Origin: DTFZ01 sp050260375
GTDB lineage: Bacteria > Bacillota > Clostridia > Christensenellales > SZUA-584
Direction: 5' to 3'
DNA length: 17,782 nucleotides
Assembly (NCBI GenBank): GCA_050260375.1
Contig: JBLNCA010000019.1
Location: 1 to 17,782 of the forward strand
Shown here piece by piece: positions 1 to 7,173 of the stretch. Position numbers and translations under genes: made by a program. The stretch's first letter is position 1. The number at the start of each line of letters is the position of its first letter. The notes below the pieces were generated by a model that was given only the letters and a program-made list of their open reading frames with translations, ran no database searches and had not been told where the DNA came from.

Positions 1-113
1 GCTTCCTTCAGATTCCACCTCACGATGGACACCCTTGCCTTTGGCTAACGGTTGGTGCTATCAACCCCCGTAACGGACTTTCACCGTCAAGGTCGCGCGC
101 ATGCCGCGCGCAC
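1..113 (-). mobile_element. 5' end of a group IIC (class C) intron, cut by the left window edge
   Basis: Read on the minus strand, this begins GTGCGCGCGGCATGCGCGCG at position 113 and continues through GGTGAAAGTCCG, GTTAGCC, GGCAAGGGTGTCC and GGAATCTGAAGGAAGC at the window edge. That series matches the start of domain I of bacterial group IIC introns as I remember the Oceanobacillus iheyensis intron (GTGTGCCCGGCATGGG, GAGAGTCC, GCAAGGGTGTCC, GGAATCTGAAGGAAGC). The first bases form the usual basal hairpin (GCGCG/CGCGC). The intron starts a few bases after the T-tract of the rpmA terminator, and class C introns are known to insert behind intrinsic terminators. The reverse transcriptase gene and domains II-VI would lie to the left, outside the window, so I cannot say whether the copy is intact. 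Confidence 0.9.
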
Positions 114-115
114 AT

Positions 116-146
116 AAAAAACAAGCCCTGCGTTACGCAAGGCTTG
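116..146 (-). terminator. Intrinsic terminator of the rplU-rpmA operon
   Basis: On the minus strand, CAAGCC-TTGCG, loop TAA and CGCA-G-GGCTTG form a nearly perfect stem of about 11 pairs, followed by six T residues. It begins 16 bases after the rpmA stop. The group IIC intron starts 3 bases after the T-tract, so intron RNA is made only by readthrough or from another promoter. Confidence 0.93.
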
Positions 147-161
147 CTGTGATTCGTGCTG

Positions 162-416
162 TTAGTTCGGGTAAACGCTGACTTGCTTTTTATCGCGGCC
201 TCTGCGCTCGAATTTGACGTTGCCGCTCACCGTTGCGAACAGCGTATCGTCGCCGCCGATACCCACGTTGTTGCCGGGGTAGATCTTCGTCCCCCTCTGG
301 CGCACGAGTATATTTCCGGCGAGCACAAACTGGCCGTCTCCGCGCTTAACGCCGAGCCGCTTGCTCTCGCTGTCTCTTCCGTTTCTGGAGCTTCCGACTC
401 CCTTTTTATGTGCCAT
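162..416 (-). CDS. rpmA: 50S ribosomal protein L27 (bL27), form without the cleavable N-terminal extension
   Basis: L27 is a large-subunit protein whose N-terminal tail reaches toward the peptidyl transferase centre. The 84-residue product has the family signature from its first residues (MAHKKGVGSSRNGRDS, then QRGTKIYPGNNVGIGGDDTL and a KFER segment). Most Firmicutes L27 proteins begin with about nine extra residues ending in FFA, which the protease Prp removes. Here the start is MAHKKG, as in proteobacterial L27. An in-frame TGA at 420-422, two codons upstream, excludes a longer form. The ribosome binding site GAGGTG lies 9 bases before the ATG. The gene follows rplU by 30 bases, with no room for prp, and ends just before a strong terminator. 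Confidence 0.97.
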   Translation of the reverse strand: MAHKKGVGSSRNGRDSESKRLGVKRGDGQFVLAGNILVRQRGTKIYPGNNVGIGGDDTLFATVSGNVKFERRGRDKKQVSVYPN

Positions 417-446
417 CTGTCAATGCACCTCGCTTTCCCTTTGAGA

Positions 447-935
447 CTACTTCGTCTCTGGTTCCGTAGCCTTAGCCGTCGTCTTTTTGGCCGCCGGCTT
501 CTTTTCCGCCGCGGGCTTTGCCGCTTTTTCAGCCGCTGCTTTTGTTGCCGTTGCGGGCTTTGCTTCTTTGGCTGCGGGTTTGGCTGCCGGTTTCTCTGCC
601 GCCGCTTCTTCCGTCGCTTTTTCCTTCGCCGTGGTTATGCCCGTTATCTCAATCTTAGTGAACGGCTGCCTGTGTCCCTGCTTTTTGCGGTAATTATCCT
701 TTGGCTTATATTTGAACACAACGACTTTCTTCTCTTTGCCGTGCGCTATTACCTTAGCCTTTACCTTAGCGCCTTTTACGGCGGGCGTCCCAATCATCAC
801 GTTGTCGCCGTCGGATACCACGAGCGCATCGAAACTTACGGATTTGCCTATTTCTGCATCAAGCTTCTCGACGAATACAACGTCGCCCTTGCTTGCCTTA
901 TACTGCTTTCCGCCCGTTTCAAACACTGCGTACAT
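447..935 (-). CDS. rplU: 50S ribosomal protein L21 (bL21) with an Ala/Lys-rich C-terminal tail
   Basis: L21 binds 23S rRNA in the large subunit. Residues 1-103 are the normal domain: MYAVFETGGKQYKASKGD at the start, the VGTP-like turn as MIGTPAV, and KYKPKDNYRKKQGHRQPFT near its end. About 60 further residues follow, made of Ala, Lys, Pro, Glu and Thr in loose AAEKPAAKPAAKEAKPA repeats, giving 162 residues against the usual 100-105. The tail is probably disordered and basic; similar tails occur on ribosomal proteins of various lineages, and its role is unknown. AGGAGG sits 8 bases before the ATG. The gene is expressed from its own promoter at 1023-1051 through a structured leader, and is followed closely by rpmA. 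Confidence 0.97.
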   Translation of the reverse strand: MYAVFETGGKQYKASKGDVVFVEKLDAEIGKSVSFDALVVSDGDNVMIGTPAVKGAKVKAKVIAHGKEKKVVVFKYKPKDNYRKKQGHRQPFTKIEITGITTAKEKATEEAAAEKPAAKPAAKEAKPATATKAAAEKAAKPAAEKKPAAKKTTAKATEPETK

Positions 936-1016
936 AGCTGCTACCTCCTCTTCCCAGTCTCGCCGTTACGGTAACGCTCTTTTCGAACGTTTTAAAACCG
1001 TTTCCGAGCGGCTCAG
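936..1016 (-). promoter_or_regulatory. Structured 5' leader of rplU, likely an L21 leader RNA
   Basis: About 80 bases separate the expected transcription start (near 1016) from the rplU ATG. On the minus strand the leader can fold as nested stems: an outer GCCG/CGGC, then CGGT/ACCG and AACG/CGTT around a short A-rich loop. The ribosome binding site AGGAGG is left single-stranded behind them. An L21 leader motif, thought to serve autoregulation, is known upstream of rplU in Firmicutes. I assign this by position and fold, not by a covariance-model match. Confidence 0.5.
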
Positions 1017-1022
1017 TTTTAG

Positions 1023-1051
1023 ATAATATCACATTGCGTGCGCTCTGTCAA
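1023..1051 (-). promoter_or_regulatory. Sigma-A promoter of rplU-rpmA
   Basis: TTGACA (perfect -35) and TATTAT (-10, 5 of 6) are separated by exactly 17 bases on the minus strand. The -35 box contains the TGA stop codon of rng, so the ribosomal protein operon starts inside the end of the preceding gene. Confidence 0.88.
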
Positions 1052-2577
1052 CAAAACACCTTCGCTTTTCCCATAAGCTTGTCCCGCTCTTTTGAGGACG
1101 TTATCTCGGTCATGCGGTAATCGGCTATATGCATTGTTTCGTCGGAAAGCACGTACAGCTTCACGCCCTCCACCTTGGGCAGTATAGGCTCGTCCTCCGG
1201 CCCTCTGCTCTCTATGAACTTCGCAACAAGCGGATTGACTACAATGAGATATTCCTTTACGTCGCTGTTTGCCGTCTGCCGCAGCACAAGGCGCCGTATG
1301 TTCATCGCCGTCGTCTCCTCGCTGTCCACGAGCCCGCTTCCTCCGCAATACGGGCATGTGCGCTTGACTATGCTCGAGAGCTTCTTTCTTACCTTTTTGC
1401 GCGTCATCTCGACGAGCCCCAGGCTCGTTATGCCGAGCACATTCGTCTTTGTCCTGTCGTTAGCGAGCGCCGCTTCCAGCGCCTCCACTACCTTTTGCCT
1501 GTTGCCTTCGACCTCCATGTCTATAAAGTCTATTATTATTATGCCGCTTATATCGCGCAGGCGCAGCTGCTTGGCTATTTCCTTTGCTGCCTCTATGTTA
1601 ACCTCGAGTATCGTCTCCTGCAGGTCCGTATCGCCCACGTATTTGCCGGTATTGACGTCTATTACCGTAAGCGCTTCCGTTTCGTCTATTACCAGATACG
1701 CGCCGTTCTTCATCCAGACTTTCTTTTCGAGCGCCTTGTCTATGCGGGCCTGTATGCCGTAATCGTCGAATATGCTGACGCCTGCGGTATAGTACCGCAC
1801 CCTGTCCTTCATGTTAGGCGCTATTATATTCGCAACCGCCGCCACCTTGTCATAATATTCCCTGTCGTTTATCACGAATTCGGAAACGTCGGACGTAAAC
1901 ATGTCGCGCACCGTCCTGAATATAAGCGACTCTTCCGCGTGTATAAGCCTCGGAGCCCTGAGCACTTCGCTCCTGCTCAATATACGCTGCCAGAGCCTTT
2001 CCAAAAACTTTAGCTCGCCTATAAAATCGTCCGCCGTTTTGCCCGCGGCAGCCGTACGCACAATAACGCCCATATCCTTGGGTTTTATGCTTTCGAGCAC
2101 CTCTTTTAATCTCGTGCGCTCCGCCTCGTCCTCTATGCGCCGCGATACACCAACATGGTTGACGGTAGGCATAAGCACTAGCATGCGCCCCGGCAGCGTA
2201 ACGTGCGACGTTATGCGCGCTCCCTTGGCGCCGCCCGGCTGCTTTAACACCTGCACGACGATCTCCTGCCCTTCCTTTACCATGTCCTCTATGCTCTTGG
2301 GCTTTAGGTTCGGGTGTTCGGTGCTGTTGCCAAACTCAAAGTCGGACGCGTCCACGAGTATATCGCCCGCGTATAGGAACGCGTTGCGCTCGAGGCCTAT
2401 GTCGACAAAAGCCGCCTGCATGCCCGGAAGCACGTTGGCCACCCTGCCCTTGTAGATGTTGCCGACGAGCCGCTCTTTCCCTCTGCGCTCCACGTGTATC
2501 TCTACGAGCTTGTCGTCTTCAAGCAGCGCGATCCTTACCTCCAAGGGGTTCACATCCGCGATTATTTTTTTAGTCAT
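1048..2577 (-). CDS. rng: Ribonuclease G/E family endoribonuclease
   Basis: RNase E/G enzymes cut single-stranded RNA, with a preference for 5'-monophosphate ends, in rRNA maturation and mRNA decay. The 509-residue product has an S1 RNA-binding domain at about 35-125 (GNIYKGRVANVLPGMQAAFVD) and a catalytic domain with the two metal-binding aspartates D307 (VIDVNTGKYVG) and D350 (IIIIDFIDM). The zinc-link motif CPYC is at 408-411. These lie within a few positions of E. coli RNase E D303, D346 and CPxC 404-407. No long C-terminal scaffold follows, as expected for a G-like form. I chose the ATG at 2577 over a TTG directly in front of it because GGAG lies 7 bases upstream of the ATG. The stop codon overlaps the rplU promoter. 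Confidence 0.95.
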   Translation of the reverse strand: MTKKIIADVNPLEVRIALLEDDKLVEIHVERRGKERLVGNIYKGRVANVLPGMQAAFVDIGLERNAFLYAGDILVDASDFEFGNSTEHPNLKPKSIEDMVKEGQEIVVQVLKQPGGAKGARITSHVTLPGRMLVLMPTVNHVGVSRRIEDEAERTRLKEVLESIKPKDMGVIVRTAAAGKTADDFIGELKFLERLWQRILSRSEVLRAPRLIHAEESLIFRTVRDMFTSDVSEFVINDREYYDKVAAVANIIAPNMKDRVRYYTAGVSIFDDYGIQARIDKALEKKVWMKNGAYLVIDETEALTVIDVNTGKYVGDTDLQETILEVNIEAAKEIAKQLRLRDISGIIIIDFIDMEVEGNRQKVVEALEAALANDRTKTNVLGITSLGLVEMTRKKVRKKLSSIVKRTCPYCGGSGLVDSEETTAMNIRRLVLRQTANSDVKEYLIVVNPLVAKFIESRGPEDEPILPKVEGVKLYVLSDETMHIADYRMTEITSSKERDKLMGKAKVFC

Positions 2578-2610
2578 CAACAGTCTCCAAAATTTATTTT
2601 AAATATTAAT

Positions 2611-2626
2611 AAAGGCGCTTGCCTTT
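2611..2626 (-). other. Small hairpin between the DUF2344 gene and rng
   Basis: AAAGGC-AAGC-GCCTTT on the minus strand forms a 6-bp stem starting in the stop codon of the DUF2344 gene. An AT-rich stretch without a clean T-run follows. It could be a weak attenuator or an mRNA processing site within the operon. The evidence is only the symmetry. Confidence 0.3.
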
Positions 2627-3285
2627 TAATTCACATCGCCAAATGCGGCCAAAAGACCGACTGCCTTTCCGTCAACCCGCGTAAACAAACCCGTACGCAC
2701 AATGTCGCACGAAAAATCTCCGGTGAGTTTTTTAATTTCGCCAATCACGATATCAGGCCTTAAACTTCCTGAAGGAGCGGCGGCCAGCCTCATCATAAGG
2801 CAGCCCCCGCTTACGTCGAGATCGAATATGTTGTGCCTTATGTCTATATGCTTTCCGTCTTTTTCAATGATTATATGCTCGGAATCCATTATATCACATA
2901 CCGCGCGTTTTATCTCATCCAACTTTTCATATATCGCCGCTCTGTATTCCGCTTCGCTTACCGACGCGGCGAGCTTGGGCGCGTTGTCCTTAAGCTTAAC
3001 GGCGCGTTTTGCGTACAGCCCCGGCGGCAACGAAGCTCTCATCGCTTCAAAAAACCGGCCCGGGTCAATATCGCCCTCTATAATCATCTCTGCGCATTCG
3101 CACTCGCTCTCTATTCCGAGCGCCAGCGCCGACGCAAACGACACCGTATAATGCGGGTTAAACCCCTTGGTAAGCGCCACCGGCAGCCCCGAGCGCCTTA
3201 TCGCCCTGGAAAAGGCTCGCTGCAGGTCGAGATGGGATATATATTTTGCCGCGTCTTTCTTTTCGAATTCCAGCGCTATCCTCAT
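2626..3285 (-). CDS. DUF2344 / TIGR03936-like radical-SAM-linked protein
   Basis: This is a small protein family almost always encoded next to, or fused with, the TIGR03960 radical SAM protein; its function is not established. The 219-residue product carries the family start: MRIALEFEKKDAAKYISHLD, LQRAFSRAIRRSGLPVALTKGF and NPHYTVSFASALALGIES. Like relatives it has no cysteine cluster. The true start is the ATG at 3285, which overlaps the stop of the radical SAM gene as ATGA, a sign of translational coupling. A GTG two codons earlier is possible but does not have the overlap. The pairing with the upstream gene and position before rng are conserved in Clostridia. A link to RNA modification is often supposed from this context but nothing in the sequence proves it. 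Confidence 0.9.
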   Translation of the reverse strand: MRIALEFEKKDAAKYISHLDLQRAFSRAIRRSGLPVALTKGFNPHYTVSFASALALGIESECECAEMIIEGDIDPGRFFEAMRASLPPGLYAKRAVKLKDNAPKLAASVSEAEYRAAIYEKLDEIKRAVCDIMDSEHIIIEKDGKHIDIRHNIFDLDVSGGCLMMRLAAAPSGSLRPDIVIGEIKKLTGDFSCDIVRTGLFTRVDGKAVGLLAAFGDVN

Positions 3286-5114
3286 ACGCACAGCCCAGCT
3301 TCCCTAAGGCCGCATCCGAGACAGCCCTCGCGGCAGTCGGGCGTAGTAGCTCCCGCAAGCGCCGCATTTTTCTCGCTCCACAGGAATTCCCTGCTTACGC
3401 CAGTATCTATCATGCCCCACGGGAATATCTCGTTTTCGCCTCTCTCCCGGTTAGCGTAAAATTCAGTCGATATGCCCGCGGTTTCGAACGCCTTTGTCCA
3501 TTTGTCAAAATCGAACCATTCCATCCAGCTGTCAAACCTGCAGCCGAGCCGGAACGCCTCCTCAAGCACCCACGAAAGCTTTCTGTCGCCACGCGAGAAC
3601 ACCGCCTCGAGCATGGAAAGCCTTGAGTCGTGCCAGTTGTAAGTAACGCCTTTTATGTATTTGAGCGCGTCCTTTAAAAGCCGCTGCTTTCTGTTGAGCT
3701 CGTCCATGCTGTCCTGCGGCTCCCACTGAAACGGCGTATGCGGCTTGGGCACGAAGTTGGACACACTTACCGTAAGCTTAAATCCACCGCGCCGCTTCTC
3801 TTTGGGCACGCCGTAGTATATGTCGCGTATTTGCGCTGCCATATGCGCTATGCCCTTTACGTCTTCGTCCGTCTCGCCGGGCAGGCCTATCATGAAATAG
3901 AGCTTGACGCCGTTCGTGCCGCTCTCGAAGGCCTCCTTAACCGCAGAGTATATGTCGTCGTCCGTTATGTTCTTGTTTATTATATCGCGCAGCCTTTGCG
4001 TTCCAGCTTCGGGGGCGAAAGTCAGCCCGGTGTTTCTCACCTGCTTTAAGCGCTGCGCGTACTCGCCTTCGTATGAATCAATGCGCAGCGACGGCACAGC
4101 CACAGAAACGCCTTTGCCTTCAAACGCGTCCGTCAGCTCGCAGACGAGCCTTGCCACCTCAGAATAGTCGCCCGTAGAGAGCGAGCACAGCGACACCTCC
4201 TCATGGCCTGTGTTAGCTATCGATTCTTTAGCCTGCTCAATCAGCCTGTCCGCTTTTCTCTCGCGCACGGGGCGGTATACCATGCCCGCCTGGCAGAACC
4301 GGCAGCCGCGCGTGCAGCCGCGCATTATCTCCAGCGTCACCCTGTCGTGCACAACGCCAAGGTAAGGCACTATCGGGAAACAAGGAAAAAAGCTCGCGTC
4401 AAAATCCGCCGCAATGCGCTTTTGCACACTTTTGGGCGCTCCCTCTTTTGCCGTTATGCTCTTTATCGTGCCGTCTTCGCTGTATGCAATATCGTAAAGC
4501 GACGGCACGTATATGCCGCCTATGCCCGCCGCTTTTCTTAAAAACGCACTGCGCTCAAAGCCTTCGCGCTTGCACTGCCTGTAAAGCCCGATAAGCTCGG
4601 GCAGCGACTCTTCCGCTTCGCCTATTACGAATATATCGAAAAAATCCGCCGCCGGCTCGGGGTTGTACGTGCTCCCGCCGCCCGCTATCACAACCGGGCC
4701 TTCGCTCCTCTCCGCAGCGCGCAATGGTATTCCGGCCATCGAGAGCATGGCAAGCACGTTCGTATAGCACATCTCGTAAGAAAGGCTGAAACCTACGATG
4801 TCGAACTCATTTAGCGGAGTCTTTGTTTCAAGCGAAAACAACGGAAGTCCCGCGTTTTTAAGCGCCTGCTCCATGTCCGGCCACGGGCAGAAACAGCGCT
4901 CGGCGTACACGCCCTCCATATTGTTCAGCAGATGGTACAGTATGCTTGTTCCGGTATGCGACATTCCGACTTCGTATACGTCGGGGAAGCAGAACGCAAA
5001 CCGCGTCGTATCCGCAGTAATATCTTTTTTCACTTCGCCCAGCTCGCCGCCAGTATACCTTGCGGGCTTCTGCACGCCGGGAAGTATGCGCTCGAGCTTT
5101 TTTAAATCTATCAT
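3282..5114 (-). CDS. TIGR03960-like radical SAM protein with B12-binding-type N-terminal domain
   Basis: The 610-residue protein has an N-terminal cobalamin-binding-like Rossmann domain (about 38-180; FCFPDVYEVGMSHTG, ending in VIAGGGSTYNPEP and VIGEAEE). A radical SAM core follows, with the iron-sulfur motif C267-x3-C271-x2-C274 (MRGCTRGCRFCQAGM). Later landmarks include FAPEAGTQRLRD and a SAM-binding-type GLPGETDEDV. The C-terminus holds a second cysteine cluster (C594, C598, C601, C609), typical of this family and perhaps binding another cluster. The substrate is unknown. It overlaps the DUF2344 gene by 4 bases and follows the metallo-beta-lactamase/glyoxalase gene by 32 bases. AAGGA lies 5 bases before the ATG. 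The classical cobalamin-binding DxHxxG motif is not evident, so actual B12 binding is uncertain. Confidence 0.92.
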   Translation of the reverse strand: MIDLKKLERILPGVQKPARYTGGELGEVKKDITADTTRFAFCFPDVYEVGMSHTGTSILYHLLNNMEGVYAERCFCPWPDMEQALKNAGLPLFSLETKTPLNEFDIVGFSLSYEMCYTNVLAMLSMAGIPLRAAERSEGPVVIAGGGSTYNPEPAADFFDIFVIGEAEESLPELIGLYRQCKREGFERSAFLRKAAGIGGIYVPSLYDIAYSEDGTIKSITAKEGAPKSVQKRIAADFDASFFPCFPIVPYLGVVHDRVTLEIMRGCTRGCRFCQAGMVYRPVRERKADRLIEQAKESIANTGHEEVSLCSLSTGDYSEVARLVCELTDAFEGKGVSVAVPSLRIDSYEGEYAQRLKQVRNTGLTFAPEAGTQRLRDIINKNITDDDIYSAVKEAFESGTNGVKLYFMIGLPGETDEDVKGIAHMAAQIRDIYYGVPKEKRRGGFKLTVSVSNFVPKPHTPFQWEPQDSMDELNRKQRLLKDALKYIKGVTYNWHDSRLSMLEAVFSRGDRKLSWVLEEAFRLGCRFDSWMEWFDFDKWTKAFETAGISTEFYANRERGENEIFPWGMIDTGVSREFLWSEKNAALAGATTPDCREGCLGCGLREAGLCV

Positions 5115-5146
5115 CTCAATCCTTGCTGTAATTATTTTCGGCCCAA

Positions 5147-6220
5147 TTAACGCTTTGCGGGCTTTACCTCCTGCCAGTAGCCGTCGGGGTCTTCTATGAA
5201 ATAAACGCCTATGTCTTTGTTCTCATAGCAAACGATGCCCATGCTCTTGTGCTTATTATACGCCGCTTCGAAATCGTCCGCCGTAAAGCATATATGGCTC
5301 TCGTTGTCGCCAAGGTCGTAAGGCCCTTCCTTGTCTTTGAGCCACGTGAGCTCCAAGCCGAAACCCGTTACGCCGTCCGAGAGAAACACTATTGTAAAGT
5401 TCTCGGACTTAATGCGCCTTACCTCTTTTAAGCCGAACGCTTCGCCGTAAAATCTGACGCTTGCATCAATATCAGTTACGTTTATGTTTGCGTGGTCAAT
5501 CCTGAACATAACTTCCTCCACAATCATCTGCCCGTTTTTATAAACCGGCAGTATTTTCGTTCCCTCGAAGCGCTTTCTTGAGTACGCTTCCGAGTCGGCA
5601 AACTCCTTTAAGTGTATTGGTATAAACGCCTTTGGCTTAACCGCTTCTATGAACATGTCCGCGCCCTCGTCGTAGCCGCTGCCCATGCGCTTGTCCACCG
5701 GAAAGAACGCGTAATCCACTCCGCTTACTTCCGCCTTTATATTCTCCAGTTCGTTTTTAAAATATTTCGTCATCGCGCGGGTGTAGCGCTCGTCTCCGTC
5801 GTCGCGCCAATGCCAGTAGTTAAAATCGCCCGCATGGAAAAAGCTTTTGCCCTCGCACCTGACAAAAAAGCTGCCGCCTATATCCGTCGAGCCGAACTCG
5901 CGCACATAGATATACCCGTCCTCGAACGCCTTTCCCTTGGTAAGCACTGCGCAGTTAACGTCTTTGCCGGCGGACACAGTCGAGTCGAGTATATAAACCG
6001 TATCAGGATTTACATTCGCCCACTTGAATATACCTTTATTGAAGTGGTCGCTGTGCGAATGGGAGACAAAAACATAGACCCGCTGCTTCGCTTTAAGGTC
6101 CTCTTCGCTTACCGAGCCTTGCTCTAACCCCTTGTTCTCGTTCCTATAGTGGTCGAACACGAGCAGCGACTCGTCAAGTTCCACAGCGACGGCGCTGTGA
6201 TGAAGAAAATAAACGCGCAT
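5147..6220 (-). CDS. Metallo-beta-lactamase-fold hydrolase fused to a glyoxalase I (VOC) domain
   Basis: The protein has two enzymatic domains in one continuous frame of 357 residues. Residues 1-225 are a metallo-beta-lactamase fold: MRVYFLHHSAVAVEL start, H54-x-H56-x-D58-H59 (SHSHSDHF), H129-A-G-D132, and a last His at 203 (PIHLKEF). Residues 238-357 are a vicinal-oxygen-chelate domain closest to glyoxalase I: FRIDHANINVTDID, GLELTW, SHICFTADDF and EDPDGYWQEV. All four metal ligands of E. coli GloA align, as H243, E290, H309 and E351. It could act on a methylglyoxal-type adduct, but no substrate is proven. I chose the ATG at 6220 because GGA lies suitably before it; a TTG seven codons upstream has no ribosome binding site. 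The fusion sits between spoIVFB and the radical SAM gene, where neither domain is expected. Confidence 0.88.
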   Translation of the reverse strand: MRVYFLHHSAVAVELDESLLVFDHYRNENKGLEQGSVSEEDLKAKQRVYVFVSHSHSDHFNKGIFKWANVNPDTVYILDSTVSAGKDVNCAVLTKGKAFEDGYIYVREFGSTDIGGSFFVRCEGKSFFHAGDFNYWHWRDDGDERYTRAMTKYFKNELENIKAEVSGVDYAFFPVDKRMGSGYDEGADMFIEAVKPKAFIPIHLKEFADSEAYSRKRFEGTKILPVYKNGQMIVEEVMFRIDHANINVTDIDASVRFYGEAFGLKEVRRIKSENFTIVFLSDGVTGFGLELTWLKDKEGPYDLGDNESHICFTADDFEAAYNKHKSMGIVCYENKDIGVYFIEDPDGYWQEVKPAKR

Positions 6221-6263
6221 CTTATTTCCGTTTCGCTCCAAAAGTATAATATACCATTAGAGT

Positions 6264-6292
6264 ATTGTAGCACAGCGCAACTGCGCGCACAA
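6264..6292 (-). promoter_or_regulatory. Probable sigma-A promoter of the fusion gene and downstream operon
   Basis: TTGTGC and TACAAT are separated by 17 bases on the minus strand, ending just after the spoIVFB stop. The spacer contains GCGCA-GT-TGCGC, a short symmetry that might be an operator or chance. This would let the housekeeping genes downstream be expressed apart from the sporulation pair upstream. Confidence 0.45.
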
Positions 6293-6294
6293 CA

Positions 6295-7167
6295 TCAGCC
6301 GCTGTTATATATGCTCCAAAGCGTCGCGTGCGTGCCTTTCTCCATCATGCCGTCGAGTATCTGGCGCTCGTCGAGCTCGCAAAGCACCCCCATGTTTTTG
6401 TCGAGCACCGTAACGATATTGTACTTGCCCGCCTCGAATTCGCGCATTATGTCGCTTACCTTCTCGCTCTGCATTGCCGCGAACCTGTTTATCGTTATAG
6501 TCTTGCGCGAGCCCATCCTTTGCCGCTTGTCCGAAAGATCACGTATCAGCGTATACGGCGCGTTCCTCATTTCCTTTATCGACGATATGCACAAGAATAC
6601 GCCCATTACAAAAAAGCTGGGGTTGAATGTTCCCTGCACCCATGTATATACGCCCGCGCCCGTTATTATCGCCGCGAAAAAAATGCCGAGCATGGACATG
6701 AACTTCGTCGCCCGCCTGTAGCCCATGAAAGACGCAAAAGACGCTCGCGCTATCCTCCCGCCGTCGAGAGGAAGCGCGGGCAAAAGGTTAATGGTGGCTA
6801 TTGCAAGGTTTGCGGAAATAAGCTTGCCCGACAGGGCAAAGCTCTCGTAATACCTGTCTATTATAAATACCGCGCACGCCGCAAGCATGTTCGCCGCCGG
6901 GCCCGCCGCCGCGACAATTATCTCCTTCGCCCTCGAAAGCGCAAAGCACTGCATCTTAGCCGCGCAGCCGAACGGGAACAGCTCCATCTCGGTTATCGCC
7001 ATTCCAAGCGCCGCGGCGGCCAGTATATGCGCCCATTCATGAAGTATGAGCGCCGGTATGGTGCAAAGTACGACGTCGCCCATACCGAAGGCAACGAGTG
7101 CCGCGACGGCCGGTATCATAAGCGGGTTTATCTTAAGCCTGCCGCCGAACAGCCTTATCCCCTTCAT
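6295..7167 (-). CDS. spoIVFB: SpoIVFB-like intramembrane zinc metalloprotease (M50, site-2 protease family)
   Basis: SpoIVFB sits in the mother-cell membrane around the forespore and cuts pro-sigma-K late in sporulation. The 290-residue product has hydrophobic segments through about residue 195, with HEWAH at 43-47 in the first part and LPLDGGRI with D135 further on. In B. subtilis SpoIVFB the metal ligands are H43, H47 and D137, so positions and spacing agree almost exactly. The last 90 residues resemble the degenerate CBS-like C-terminal domain of that family (MQSEKVSDIMREFEAGKYNIV, VLDKNMGVL, LDERQILDGM). The gene follows the SpoIVFA-like gene by 6 bases with GAGG before the ATG, so the two are cotranslated. 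A general M50 protease is the alternative, but partner and location favour SpoIVFB. Confidence 0.88.
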   Translation of the reverse strand: MKGIRLFGGRLKINPLMIPAVAALVAFGMGDVVLCTIPALILHEWAHILAAAALGMAITEMELFPFGCAAKMQCFALSRAKEIIVAAAGPAANMLAACAVFIIDRYYESFALSGKLISANLAIATINLLPALPLDGGRIARASFASFMGYRRATKFMSMLGIFFAAIITGAGVYTWVQGTFNPSFFVMGVFLCISSIKEMRNAPYTLIRDLSDKRQRMGSRKTITINRFAAMQSEKVSDIMREFEAGKYNIVTVLDKNMGVLCELDERQILDGMMEKGTHATLWSIYNSG

Positions 7168-7173
7168 CTGCCT

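Noticed and set aside
417..446. Possible prp gene or an L27 extension in the rplU-rpmA gap
   Set aside because: Only 30 bases are available and an in-frame TGA at 420-422 blocks any extension.
1129..2013. 294-codon plus-strand frame opposite rng
   Set aside because: It lies entirely antisense to the RNase G catalytic domain, whose motifs are intact; no ribosome binding site.
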